Of a stretch of 64,000 bases of DNA, positions 55,901-64,000 are shown one piece after another. Numbering within the stretch: the first letter of the stretch is position 1; each line of letters starts with the position of its first letter. Made by a program: the position numbers and the translations under genes. This DNA comes from Cristatella mucedo (taxonomy: Eukaryota > Bryozoa > Phylactolaemata > Cristatellidae): NCBI GenBank assembly GCA_009760855.2, contig WPIO01000126.1:1132870-1196869 (forward strand), given 5' to 3'. The notes beneath the pieces were generated by a model, which saw only the letters and a list, made by a program, of their open reading frames with translations, did no database searches and had not been told where the DNA came from.

Positions 55901-58527
55901 GAACCTGTTCAGCACATTTAAGTCCATTGAGGCTGTATCACCTGATTGCAGCAAATGCTGTGAGGAACATGTGCATTTCTAGCCACATTTCAAATATCGT
56001 CATGGTCCGGAAAGGTCGTGATGTCCAGCAGGGCAAGCTCCGAGCTTCGGGAGCATAGGACCTCGGGGCAGATTCTTCTGTGCAGGATTTAAGGTTACTT
56101 AGGGGCAAAGTTAGAACTACCAGATACTTGAGAAAAAGGTGGCGCAAAAGGGAGCCCCGGGAGTAATTTCAGAGAGGTAAGATGCAGTAGGAGAATTAAG
56201 GGACCTAAAAGTGAGTGAAATAGCCTTAAAATCGAAGTGCTCATTCACGGGGAGTTAGTGCAGGTCAGAGAAAAGCGGTATTGTGTCGCCGTTGCATGAT
56301 TCTCGACAGAAAAGCCTAGCTGCTGTTTTGCAAAATCTGTAAGCCTCTTAGTGCACAGGCAGGAATGCTACGTAGCTATTAGTAGGCAGCCGAATACGGA
56401 ACTAATGAAGTCGTCTAGCAAAAATGTCATTTAGAACAAGACAACCAGATTCCGAGAAGAGGTTACATGGGATATTCTGGCCGTCAACTTTCGGGTTAGG
56501 CTTTCTATTTTCAACGTGACACTAAATTTGCCCATAAGTAACTAGTAGTAAGTTGTTTTTTTGTAATTCAATTTGGTGACGTTGTCAACCATCCAAGTAC
56601 AAATGTCAGCAATACATGCAGCAAGGAAGCTAAGGGACTTTGATGTGCTAGAAGGCAGGATGGAATCCAAGCACAGCTACAGCAGCGTCATCTGCGTACA
56701 AATGACTGTCAGATTGTCCTTGGCCGTTACATCAGCAAGAGTGTAAATTTCAAAAACGTATTCCAACTAGAACTGTTCCCTAGGGTGTGCCATACTTTAA
56801 AGGCACAGTTATTTGGAAAACTTACGATACGGCTAGTCTAGCAACTATCAACAGCTGACCGACTTCTCAGCACTGTGTTTCACCCCGTCAGAGAAGTTTG
56901 GGAATAAATCTATGATGGTCTCTGGGAATAAAACTATGACAGTCTCATTCTATTCACAGCTGGGCCATAAACAGGCTGAGCAGCACACACACAGGTGCTG
57001 GCAAGATGCTAGCCATAGGCACCATCGTTTTAAAAAGTGCAGCAATAAAAAAAGGAGAGGGTTTGGGGATATTACCCTTATTAGACCCAAAGCAAGTACA
57101 GCATTACAAAATTAAAATGAAAAACGTAAAATTTCAGCTAGTCAACCACTGAAAATGGCATTATATAAGAAGCATGGTGAGATGGTAAAAGACCAAACGT
57201 TTGTAGAATAAAACTGAGAAATGCTAGTTTATATAATAGCAAAGAAACAGTACTAATAAAAGGTAAAGGATAATGGATTTTCTGCTGCTACAGAAAAACT
57301 AAGGGGGATATACATATATCAAAGGGGTATATAAATTGCTAGAGCTGATTGGGGAGGGAAAAGAAATACAATGTATGAGGTGGCATATGAACGATACAAT
57401 ATCGGACAAGTAAATGTGGTAACAGTTCAATGTGTATGCAAGTTATAAGCTGCAACAAAATTACACTAACAACCACGGGAAAATGCTAAAGGCTGCGGTG
57501 ACTGGAGAACAAGAAGCAATATTTGAACAGATTATTTTCCCTGTAGTGACAACAGAACAAAATGGAGATGCGATTTAAATAGTAGCAACAATAGCTAAAA
57601 GGCAGAAGTCGAAACTCGATTTAACTTTAAAAAAAATGGCACTGTGATCGCGCATGATCAATAACTAGATAAAGCCTACAAATACAATTTGAATAACGAT
57701 TGTAATCATTGTTTCACCATCGAGCTCAACTACGCCAGACCAGTTCAGCATAGGCTGAATAAAATTGCATCCATTTTCATAAGGCCAACGAGATCAATAT
57801 CTGAATCGGAGTTCTTACTTAATGGCACGGCATAGCAACAAACCATCTGCTGCAAGCAAATATTGTAGCTTCACCTACAATGCTTTACCTGGAATACGAT
57901 TTGGCCCAGATCACCACACAGCTTCAGGGGTGCAACGTCGTAGGCGTCTCCTCTGTAAGGAACGATAACTTGCGAACCAATTTTACCTAGAAAAAATATG
58001 AGGCAACAGTGCAAAGTGACTGGTTCGGCTTAATTAGCACGCATTGGTACTGCAGTAATGTCCTAACACGGTTAGGAGCCACTTTGGCTTCAAGTTTCCT
58101 ATGAGAAAACCTACGCTGAGTGCCCTGCAATTTCTAGCCACTATAAAGATATCACCCGTTATTATTTACACTTTTCGGAAAAACATCACCGCCAACATTC
58201 TCGTGAACCTGGATCGGCATAAAGGAGACATACAGAGACCCTCTTTGGGGGCGCCCAGGGCTTCACCCAGTAAAAAACAGGCGAACAGCAGGTTGATTGA
58301 GCAGCACGATTGAGCATTATGAGCGCATCTAATTTCTCACCTAGCTCGGTCACCACGTAGCGGCCGAGAAATCCAGAAGCGCCGAAAACGGTAGCGACTA
58401 TGCCGCTGAAAGACGATCGGCCTCCTCGCCCACGTTTGTAGGCGGTCAAGGTATTCTCACTCCTCCTTTGATAGACAGCAGCTCCACACGTCAACTGGGA
58501 AACCGCACCGCCTGCAACCGACACGGG
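43953..58527 (-). CDS. NDUFA9: NADH:ubiquinone oxidoreductase subunit A9 (complex I)
   Basis: Reverse-strand coding exons, 5' to 3': about 58527-58341, 57986-57889, 54708-54617, 49458-49296, 49170-48994, 46718-46642, 46542-46447, 44487-44421, 44168-43953. Phases agree throughout, giving about 390 residues (human 377). NDUFA9 is an atypical short-chain dehydrogenase-like accessory subunit of mitochondrial complex I, at the junction of the matrix and membrane arms, and binds NADPH. Visible features: [20 protein letters not shown] then FLGRYVV (Rossmann GxxGxxG), [67 protein letters not shown] and [16 protein letters not shown]. The 5' end is open: no ATG is in frame, and an in-frame TAG lies at 58528-58530. 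An acceptor AG at that TAG or at 58512-58513 implies a further upstream exon carrying the start of the transit peptide. Confidence 0.94.
45030..45105 (-). pseudogene. tRNA-like sequence (tRNA pseudogene or SINE head)
   Basis: The reverse strand reads tatctcaatgggcagagcac (D-arm and A-box pattern), then an anticodon-arm-like ctgatccggaagaccag, then aggttgtggcttccgtgg where a T-arm/B-box would be. The B-box is damaged and the acceptor stem does not close, so it is not a working tRNA gene. It lies in an NDUFA9 intron. Confidence 0.45.
45945..46085 (+). repeat. Degenerate G-rich minisatellite in an NDUFA9 intron
   Basis: Seven or so irregular units related to ggggtaggagcatgagg (for example gggtgggggtaggagcatgg and gaggggcgtaggagcacggg). 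They are G-rich on the forward strand and open a proline-rich frame on the other. Confidence 0.7.
47825..47925 (-). mobile_element. LINE A 3' tail fragment
   Basis: A reverse-strand ten-unit AAT tail, then gtgccctcagagaactcggt and ctctttctaggcactttaca, cut shortly after. It lies in an NDUFA9 intron. Confidence 0.8.
49630..49865 (+). mobile_element. LINE A-related 3' fragment
   Basis: The forward-strand C-terminal block (gctctcaaagccagaaactc, cccctgacttgatgacattt) followed by a diverged short 3' UTR and a TTATTATCATTAT tail. It lies in NDUFA9 intron 3. Confidence 0.7.
50632..50797 (-). repeat. SINE family 1 copy
   Basis: A complete reverse-strand copy: tail agctgatttaacagcctctt, body atcaccaccacttgcagtgg and aaggatcgcccactgcacga, head ttacctagtgtgccatgatg. 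It lies in an NDUFA9 intron. Confidence 0.9.
50868..51205 (+). mobile_element. LINE B 3' end, well preserved
   Basis: Forward-strand C-terminal coding (ctgtggaactcgcttccaca = LWNSLP), 3' part (gtctgttggctaccgaatgc, gaaagccgcttaggctgtga) and an ACATTACATTACAT tail. It lies in an NDUFA9 intron, antisense to the gene. Confidence 0.88.
51250..51440 (-). mobile_element. LINE A 3' UTR relic
   Basis: The reverse-strand block agagaaccctaagaaactaa, ttctctttctatgcacttga followed by decayed 3' UTR. Confidence 0.65.
51640..53110 (+). mobile_element. LINE A copy, long but frame-broken
   Basis: Forward strand from the segment before motif A (gctttagagctaatcactcc) through [17 protein letters not shown]-like and YTD-TQLY (the YADD box has lost a codon) to [11 protein letters not shown]-like and the 3' UTR. 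The ATT-type tail is near 53085. Several frameshifts and an in-frame stop (52276) make it inactive. It lies in the 5.2 kb NDUFA9 intron, antisense. Confidence 0.9.
53493..53638 (-). repeat. SINE family 1 copy, diverged
   Basis: Reverse strand: tail gctaatttaacagcctcact, body gctatcaccactgatttgta, B-box region cctcgaacccacaatcagag and head ccaagggccaagacccaggg. Confidence 0.8.
54985..55275 (+). repeat. SINE family 2 copy split by a SINE family 1 insertion
   Basis: The forward-strand head (gtcgaaggtgcttggcttta, B-box catgggttcgaggtcttcgg) runs to about 55048. Its tail (ctggatagagattaagttct, cttagggcacta) resumes at about 55225. The gap is filled by a reverse-strand SINE family 1 copy. Confidence 0.8.
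55049..55224 (-). repeat. SINE family 1 copy, complete, nested
   Basis: The reverse strand reads: head gtgagccgtgatggcacact (A-box tggcacactaggtaacgcg), B-box gtgggttcgattcctgcag, body gccactgcaagcggtggtga, tail gaggctgtttaatcagctac. It is one of the two best copies for defining the family. Confidence 0.92.
55797..56890 (-). mobile_element. LINE A-related copy, degraded
   Basis: Reverse strand: the tail block (gcaccctgagagaactagat, ctctttcaaggcattctata), a decayed 3' UTR, then decayed reverse-transcriptase sequence up to about 56890 (counterparts of the cagcgtcatctgcgtacaaa YADD region near 56680-56700). It is in the same orientation as NDUFA9. Confidence 0.75.
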
Positions 58528-58904
58528 CTAATCAAGCTCCGCGAGGCTTCGCCTCCGAGTAGTTTCAACGTTGGCATTGCGCAGCCACTCTCTCATGGCC
58601 GGGCCAGTGTATTCTCGCTAGCACCTCGCGCACTCTAACAGAAAAGAAATTCATACAAAAACGCGAAAGATATGCACATATATGGCGCTATTTGACTTCA
58701 AATGCATGCAGCATTGCGGCGGTGAACGTACGGCACACCCAGATACTCTGGGCTTTCGCCAGGGCTCGGGCAGAAGCCCCGCTCCCTATGGCCGCCATAG
58801 TACCCAGCCCCGTACTTCCGTCAACATTTATTTGACCCGCTACAGTGCTCCATGCGTATGGTAGTCCTCTTGCAGTTGATCGGCTCACTCCTACTGACTT
58901 CGTG

Positions 58905-58936
<32 letters not shown>
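58905..58936. repeat. (TA)16 microsatellite
   Basis: A pure TA run directly against the left arm of the 34-base inverted repeat at 58937. Confidence 0.95.
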
Positions 58937-58938
<2 letters not shown>

Positions 58939-59053
58939 ACACTACCCGCAAAATCTCGCCGCGACAAACGTCCCACCGGAGTATTGCGCGACGAGGAATT
59001 AGATTGGGCAAGGTCCGTGCGTTTGTCGCGGCGAGATTTTGCGGGTAGTGTGG
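58937..59053. mobile_element. Foldback element with perfect 34-base inverted arms
   Basis: The arms 58937-58970 (starting ccacactacccgcaaaatct) and 59020-59053 are exact reverse complements around a 49-base centre. There is no coding capacity. It may be a MITE or another hairpin element inserted beside a TA repeat, about 400 bases beyond the 5'-most NDUFA9 exon seen. Confidence 0.85.
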
Positions 59054-59202
59054 AGATAAGACCGGACTAGACGCGCAGTGACATTGTCTGCTTGAGAAAT
59101 ATAAAGTTCAGTAAAGTCCCCTGTTTTTGCTTAGCACCTCGGTTCAGTTAACGCCAGCGTACTCGCAGCGACCCCTTGCTAACGGTAAGTAGGGTAGCAC
59201 CA

Positions 59203-59515
59203 GGTAATGTAATGTAATGTATCTCCGTCAGTAACTCCACAAAGTCATAGAGACCATGTGGGTGTTACGCAGAGAGTTTTGTATAGCGCACTCACAGCCT
59301 AAGCGGCTTTCGGTACGCATTCGGTAGCCAACAGACTTCGTCTCACGCAACAAAGAGAAAGTGGGAAGCATAGCAGAGTCAGGAGAGCAGTTGAGGTAGT
59401 GAGTAGCATAGAAGTAGCAGTTCAGGACCGCTGAAAAAGATGTGCCATAGTCGGCAGTTGGAGAGTAGATGTTGCGTAAGAATTGTGGAAGCGAGTTCCA
59501 CAGTCTAGGACCTGC
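59203..59515 (-). mobile_element. LINE B 3' end, well preserved
   Basis: Reverse strand: the TAATG tail (gtaatgtaatgtatctccgt), cctaagcggctttcggtacg, gtagccaacagacttcgtct and the LWNSLPQF coding block near 59490-59510. It is nearly the same as the copy at 50.9-51.2 kb. Confidence 0.9.
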
Positions 59516-60554
59516 TGTAGACGAATTGACTTTCATTATGGCGAACCCAGTGCACCAAATTGGCACTCGGGATTGAGCTACGCCGATTGGGAAGTGACGG
59601 AATAGGCGTCGCTCCTCCCGGAGCATTCAGCGTTAAAGACGTATTGCGGGCCGCCTGGTAGAAATGGCTTCCGTTTGCCGAACTCTTGTCAGCCAATAGC
59701 AAGCAAAGCATGCCACTCCTCATGCAAGGCGTTAGTTGCAGTGACTGGCCATCACATTACAATCTCTGTACATTAAGGAGAAAGAAATTGTCTGGACGAA
59801 ATTTACATCATTAAGAATCTGCACATTCTTTGCGACTGTCAAGATTTCCATTAAATGAGATCTAGACAACAATAATGTTTCCTATATCTGGCAATGCGCG
59901 GCGGGCTATTTTACGAAACTTGTCGCATTCCCTCTTCAGCAGACGTGTGCACAACTGTGGGCTGCTGATAAAAAATGTAGTCTGAATGGGGGCATATGAG
60001 TGAGTGCAAGTAAGAAGAGCAAGCTCGGGCACTGCTGTGTTGCAGTAGGTAAATGATCAGGTACATGGCTGGGTGCCAAAAATCGGCGAGTGTTCTCGAA
60101 GCCATGCCATTGAGCTCCTTAGGAGGCAACGGGTTTTACGGAAAGACCGCACGCAGCAAGATATAACGGTAGGCTACCTTTACGGCTGATTTACAATCAG
60201 TTCGTGTCACTTTGACAATGTTTACTTAGGAAAACCAGCTGTCAGCTACAACAGGAAAGACTACTGAAGCGCCAACGAAATTAGCATGTGTTGAAGCAGA
60301 AAATGTTCACTGCTTAGCTGTTAAGCATGAAGAAGGAAGATCATATTTTCAATAATAAATTAAATCAAACAGGTTCGGCGAGATGTTAGAGGTGCCAGAC
60401 GCATGCATCTGCGAGTGGTAAGATTTTTGATAAGATGTCTGAAGTGTCTGAAATATTTGCAGGGTAACGACTGTCCGCGTTCAGGAAGCTCTGGTATACA
60501 AAAAGAGAAACTTTCACTTCTGATGAAATGAATAGATAATCAGATTGCTGCACG

Positions 60555-60860
60555 AAATCTAGGCGTGGCTCTGCCAGCATCTTTCCTGTTGAGTCTTCAA
60601 GAAATCTTATGCGTCCTGTTCCAAAGTGACCTTGCATTAGATGACATCAGCTCTAGAGTCGTCTGCCTACTTTCAGCTACACAATATTCCACAAATTCGG
60701 GCTTGTTTAGAGAGGGATACTACATTTAAATTGATCCATGCATTTGTGACATCCCGTCTTGACTTCTGTAACTTACTGCTTGCTTGTCTACCGGCATGTG
60801 CAATCAGTTGCTGGCAGTTGGTGCAAAACTCTGTAACTAGGCTTGTCCATAATTAGTAGT
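60555..60860 (+). mobile_element. LINE A internal fragment
   Basis: A forward-strand piece of the C-terminal reverse-transcriptase region (gttccaaagtgaccttgcat; tcccgtcttgacttctgtaa; ccggcatgtgcaatcag). Both ends are truncated and the frame is broken. Confidence 0.75.
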
Positions 60861-61984
60861 GGTAAGTAATATACGCAACTAATAGTGCACTTAAATCAGT
60901 ACTTCATGATGTCATAGCCTGCTGATTTTGCAAGACACCTGCTTGAATCAGAGTGATGTTGGAGTTCCTTATTAATAAAGGCAATTGGAGCTTCTAACCT
61001 TGAAGAAATAACGGAAAAGCAAGAAAGTTAAATAAACCTTGCAAAGATATCTTCACCCGGCCGCCCGCGCCCGAAGAGTTATTCGTGACCGAACATTTGG
61101 AGACTCTACCCATGCGTGTAATATATTCTAGCTATAGTTATTCGAGGTCTACGCTGAGGGACAAGCGACCAAACTACATATGTAGATCATGAATGAGCGG
61201 GAATGCGCCATCATCGCATTTAGCTTCCTAACCGGTAATGCGGAAGCGCCAACAGCGATTCGAATAATTCAATTTGTCAGTTCGGCGTAATCTTTCCAGC
61301 AACTTTGTTGAGCTCCCTGACTTTTGCGAACAGGTAAGATGCTTTGTTATCGAACTCCCACCATAACCTGGTATATTTAATAATCGTACCTGGATGCAGT
61401 TATTCTGCTTGACGCCTCTCCATTACAAGCGTGACGCGACACTGCATACCACTCGCTTGTGTTTGGCACCGCTCCGCTGTGATCGTAAAGCTTATAGACT
61501 TATAATTAGAATACAGTATTGGATTACTGAATGTAAAATAGTTTTCTCATCTTTCTCGTTTTATGTGTTCGGCGCCCTTACTTAGCTACCCTGGTTTTAA
61601 TTTTAATCTACTTGAAATGCTTCCAAAACGAGCGTATTCTAGAAAGCTCGTTGCGTGAATACCTATTCTCACACCGCTATTTAAATCTCGATTTGACCTC
61701 TTAGCATTCAAGCATGCCTAGTGCAGGTTGGATTGACAGGCGAGTGCTTTTTATCACTGAATGCTTTTGGAATATAGGAATTCTTGACAACTCTTTGAGA
61801 ATACGAGAATGCTTGCTGCACCTCAGATCACCCAGTGAGCCTCCAAAGTGCGAAACAATATTTTTCCGCTCATAATTGTCCACTAGATATTTTTAGAGAG
61901 TATTGCTTTGAGTATATGCTGTGAAACTAATCGACCGCTGTCAGCTGGTACAAGGTGGCTTTTACGCTGATAAATATATAACGT

Positions 61985-62135
61985 GTAATTCATTTGTATA
62001 GCGCCGCAGAGAACAATCTCTACTCAGGCGCTTCACAAATGCCGTGGGGCTCGAGCCTGCGACCTAGGTCATCAAATACATTGATCTTGGTCGAGATAAG
62101 CACATTTAACCACTGGGCCAAACCAGCACGGTATT
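61985..62135 (-). repeat. SINE family 2 copy
   Basis: Reverse-strand head (gcccagtggttaaatgtgct), B-box region (gtcgcaggctcgagccccac) and tail (gaagcgcctgagtagagatt, gttctctgcggcgct) ending in an AT-rich stretch. Confidence 0.85.
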
Positions 62136-62534
62136 GATTGGTGAGGCTTCTGTTTTAAATAATGGGTGATGCGTTTGGAATTAAGAATTTCATGCTGTTA
62201 GGCTTACTTGAGCACGTATAAGGAATTTATATGTCAGCTCATTCAGATGCTGCTCTTTGCCAATGCTGGAAAACCCAACACCCCGGGCTACGATTCCCAG
62301 TGCCACTTCAGCTTTCCTTTTTTTGGGAAGCATTAGGATAAGCATTAAAATACAATTTTAGTCACAGAGTGGTCAAAAGATTCCACTTGACGTTTCTTGA
62401 TGATTTGAGATAATAATAATAACATGGTTGAGGAAAGGTCGTGCGCCGTGAGTTTAATAATTTACTAAAATAATAATTTAATGAATTTAATAATGATTTA
62501 ACGAAAAACACGATGCACGAACTCGTTTCCTCAA

Positions 62535-62713
62535 TCGTATAAATCCTAGCTGAATAAACAGCCTCTTTTTATATAGCGACAGAAGAGCCTTTACGGCTAT
62601 CACCACCGCTTGCAGTGGCGATAAAGAATCGCCCACCGCAGGAATCGAACCCACGACCTCAGGACCGAGGTCGTGAAAGCAACCGCCTTATCTAGTGTGC
62701 CATCACGGCTCAC
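62535..62713 (-). repeat. SINE family 1 copy, complete
   Basis: Reverse strand with all parts: tail agctgaataaacagcctctt, body atcaccaccgcttgcagtgg, B-box cgcaggaatcgaacccacga and head tgtgccatcacggctcac. Very like the copy at 55049-55224. Confidence 0.92.
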
Positions 62714-62727
62714 CAATATATACATGT

Positions 62728-63305
62728 TTATAACGCCCTCAGAGAACTGAATCTCTTTCTAGGCACTTTACAGAGGCTGTTTAGAAAGCATCAGCATTTG
62801 ATTGGTGGTAACATCATCAAGCAGCAGGCATAGGTGCACACGAAGAAAGAATCGGAAAGACCCACCAAATGCAGTAATAAACAGACACGTTTTAAGCTTC
62901 TTTTTAAATATCGTCATATAAGAGGACTTGTGACGTGCATCGGTAGTGAGTTCCAGGCTTTGGTAACATAGGAACTAAAGGCATGGTCTCCAATGGTTTT
63001 GAGGTGTGTATGAGGTATGGCTAAATATTCGAGTAAGAACAGCCAGTTGTACGATTCTTCGCATGCTGTGGGAGTAGTTCTATTAGGTAGGCTGGAGCTA
63101 GATAATGAAGGGACCTAAAAGTAAGTGACAAAACCTTGAAGTCGATATGCTGCTTGATTGGGAGCCAGTGCAGGTCGGCGAGAAGTGTTGTGATGTGGCA
63201 ATTGTGACGCTCACGACAGACGAGCCTAACTGCAGACTTGAGCACCAACTGTAAACGCCTGATTGCACACGTAGGGAGACCAGACAGCCAGAGCACTCAG
63301 GAGAA
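62728..63305 (-). mobile_element. LINE A 3' end with partial ORF
   Basis: Reverse-strand tail block (taacgccctcagagaactga, atctctttctaggcacttta), 3' UTR and C-terminal reverse-transcriptase sequence (RRLQLVLKSAVRLVCRERHN, DLHWLPIKQ at about 63150-63270). The 5' end is truncated and the frame broken. It lies directly beside a SINE family 1 copy. Confidence 0.82.
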
Positions 63306-63309
63306 AGCT

Positions 63310-64000
63310 TCTTTCTCATAATTGTTCTCCATTCTATATCCTTTCGAAACGTAATGACTGTTCTTCAACCGAGAGGTTTGCACAGAAAACCAACCGATTC
63401 CTGCCACTATTCATCGTGAGAGTGAACTAAGAGAGCAAGTGGCAGCCCAAGTCCTATAAGTCAATGGAGGTATGACCATCTGTTAAGTCAAGATGCCGAA
63501 TTAACTATTAATACAGCATGACTGCTTCGAGCTCCATTACTAACAGTTTGCATTAGGCTTGAGTCACGTTCCAAACACGACGAAAGAGCAAAGCTCAGAC
63601 ACTGACCAGCAAGTATACGCATGCAGTCAGCGCCTGTTGCCGTCAAGTGTGTTGACAGCCTGTTGAGCTACAACAGTACGCTACAAATCTGTCTCTGGCT
63701 GCAACCAATACAGTAGTCACTGAAAAATATTATTACCTAGCTGAGTAATCAGCTGAATTTGTATAGCACTTAATACTCCACAAGGAATATCGTAGTATTA
63801 AAAATACATCAAATCGTCAGCTGGAGCAATAACCATAAACCCGAAATTAGAGTCAGAAGCACACCTCGACTGACGATGGGGTCGATATTCCTTAGCCAGT
63901 CAGGCCCTTACAGCTTCCTAAATACGTCTCAAATGCTACCAAGACTTACGTGTAAATATTGTGTACTGTGTTTGCAATTACAACCTTAACACGTCATTGG
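63310..64000. other. Unassigned stretch at the window end
   Basis: No exon or known repeat was recognised. Confidence 0.4.

Noticed and set aside
59060-59200. A possible LTR end with a splice-donor-like gtaagt
   Set aside because: No second LTR, primer-binding site or gag/pol sequence was found.

Overview
The window is nuclear DNA from an animal, probably an aquatic invertebrate whose phylum I cannot fix. It has spliced genes with GT-AG introns, an axonemal dynein gene (so motile cilia), and dense non-LTR retrotransposons, tRNA-derived SINEs, Tc1-like transposon relics and microsatellites. Most long open frames are repeats, so genes were rebuilt exon by exon from splice sites, reading phase and family similarity.

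Four host genes are supported. POLR2K (+, 4990-14156) encodes the small zinc-ribbon subunit shared by RNA polymerases I, II and III. It has three coding exons, the last only 23 bases and placed beyond a 6.4 kb repeat-filled intron. ETFRF1/LYRM5 (-, 18848-20538) has two coding exons and encodes a mitochondrial LYR protein that acts on electron-transfer flavoprotein. DNAI7/CASC1 (+, about 23105 or 26134 to 40544) has about 17 recognised coding exons and encodes an axonemal inner-arm dynein intermediate-chain-like protein. NDUFA9 (-, 43953 to about 58527) has nine recognised coding exons and encodes a complex I subunit of the atypical SDR fold.

ETFRF1 and DNAI7 lie head to head, as LYRM5 and CASC1 do next to KRAS on human 12p12.1, so this looks like an old conserved gene pair. 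DNAI7 and NDUFA9 converge tail to tail. Two of the four genes serve mitochondrial electron transfer, but nothing in the sequence shows an operon-like functional link.

The rest is mainly repeats. LINE family A (CR1/L2-like reverse transcriptase, ATT-repeat tail) has about 20 mostly 5'-truncated copies. LINE family B ends in a TAATG-type tail and has six copies. SINE family 1 has eight copies with tRNA-like heads. SINE family 2 has five copies with a tRNA-Glu-like head, and its 3' tail matches the tail of LINE A. There are four Tc1-like transposase relics and two foldback (MITE-like) elements. No bacterial-type systems, CRISPR arrays or intact mobile elements were seen. The stretches 1-1382, 3300-4970, 28030-29150, 41310-42810 and 63310-64000 hold nothing I recognise.
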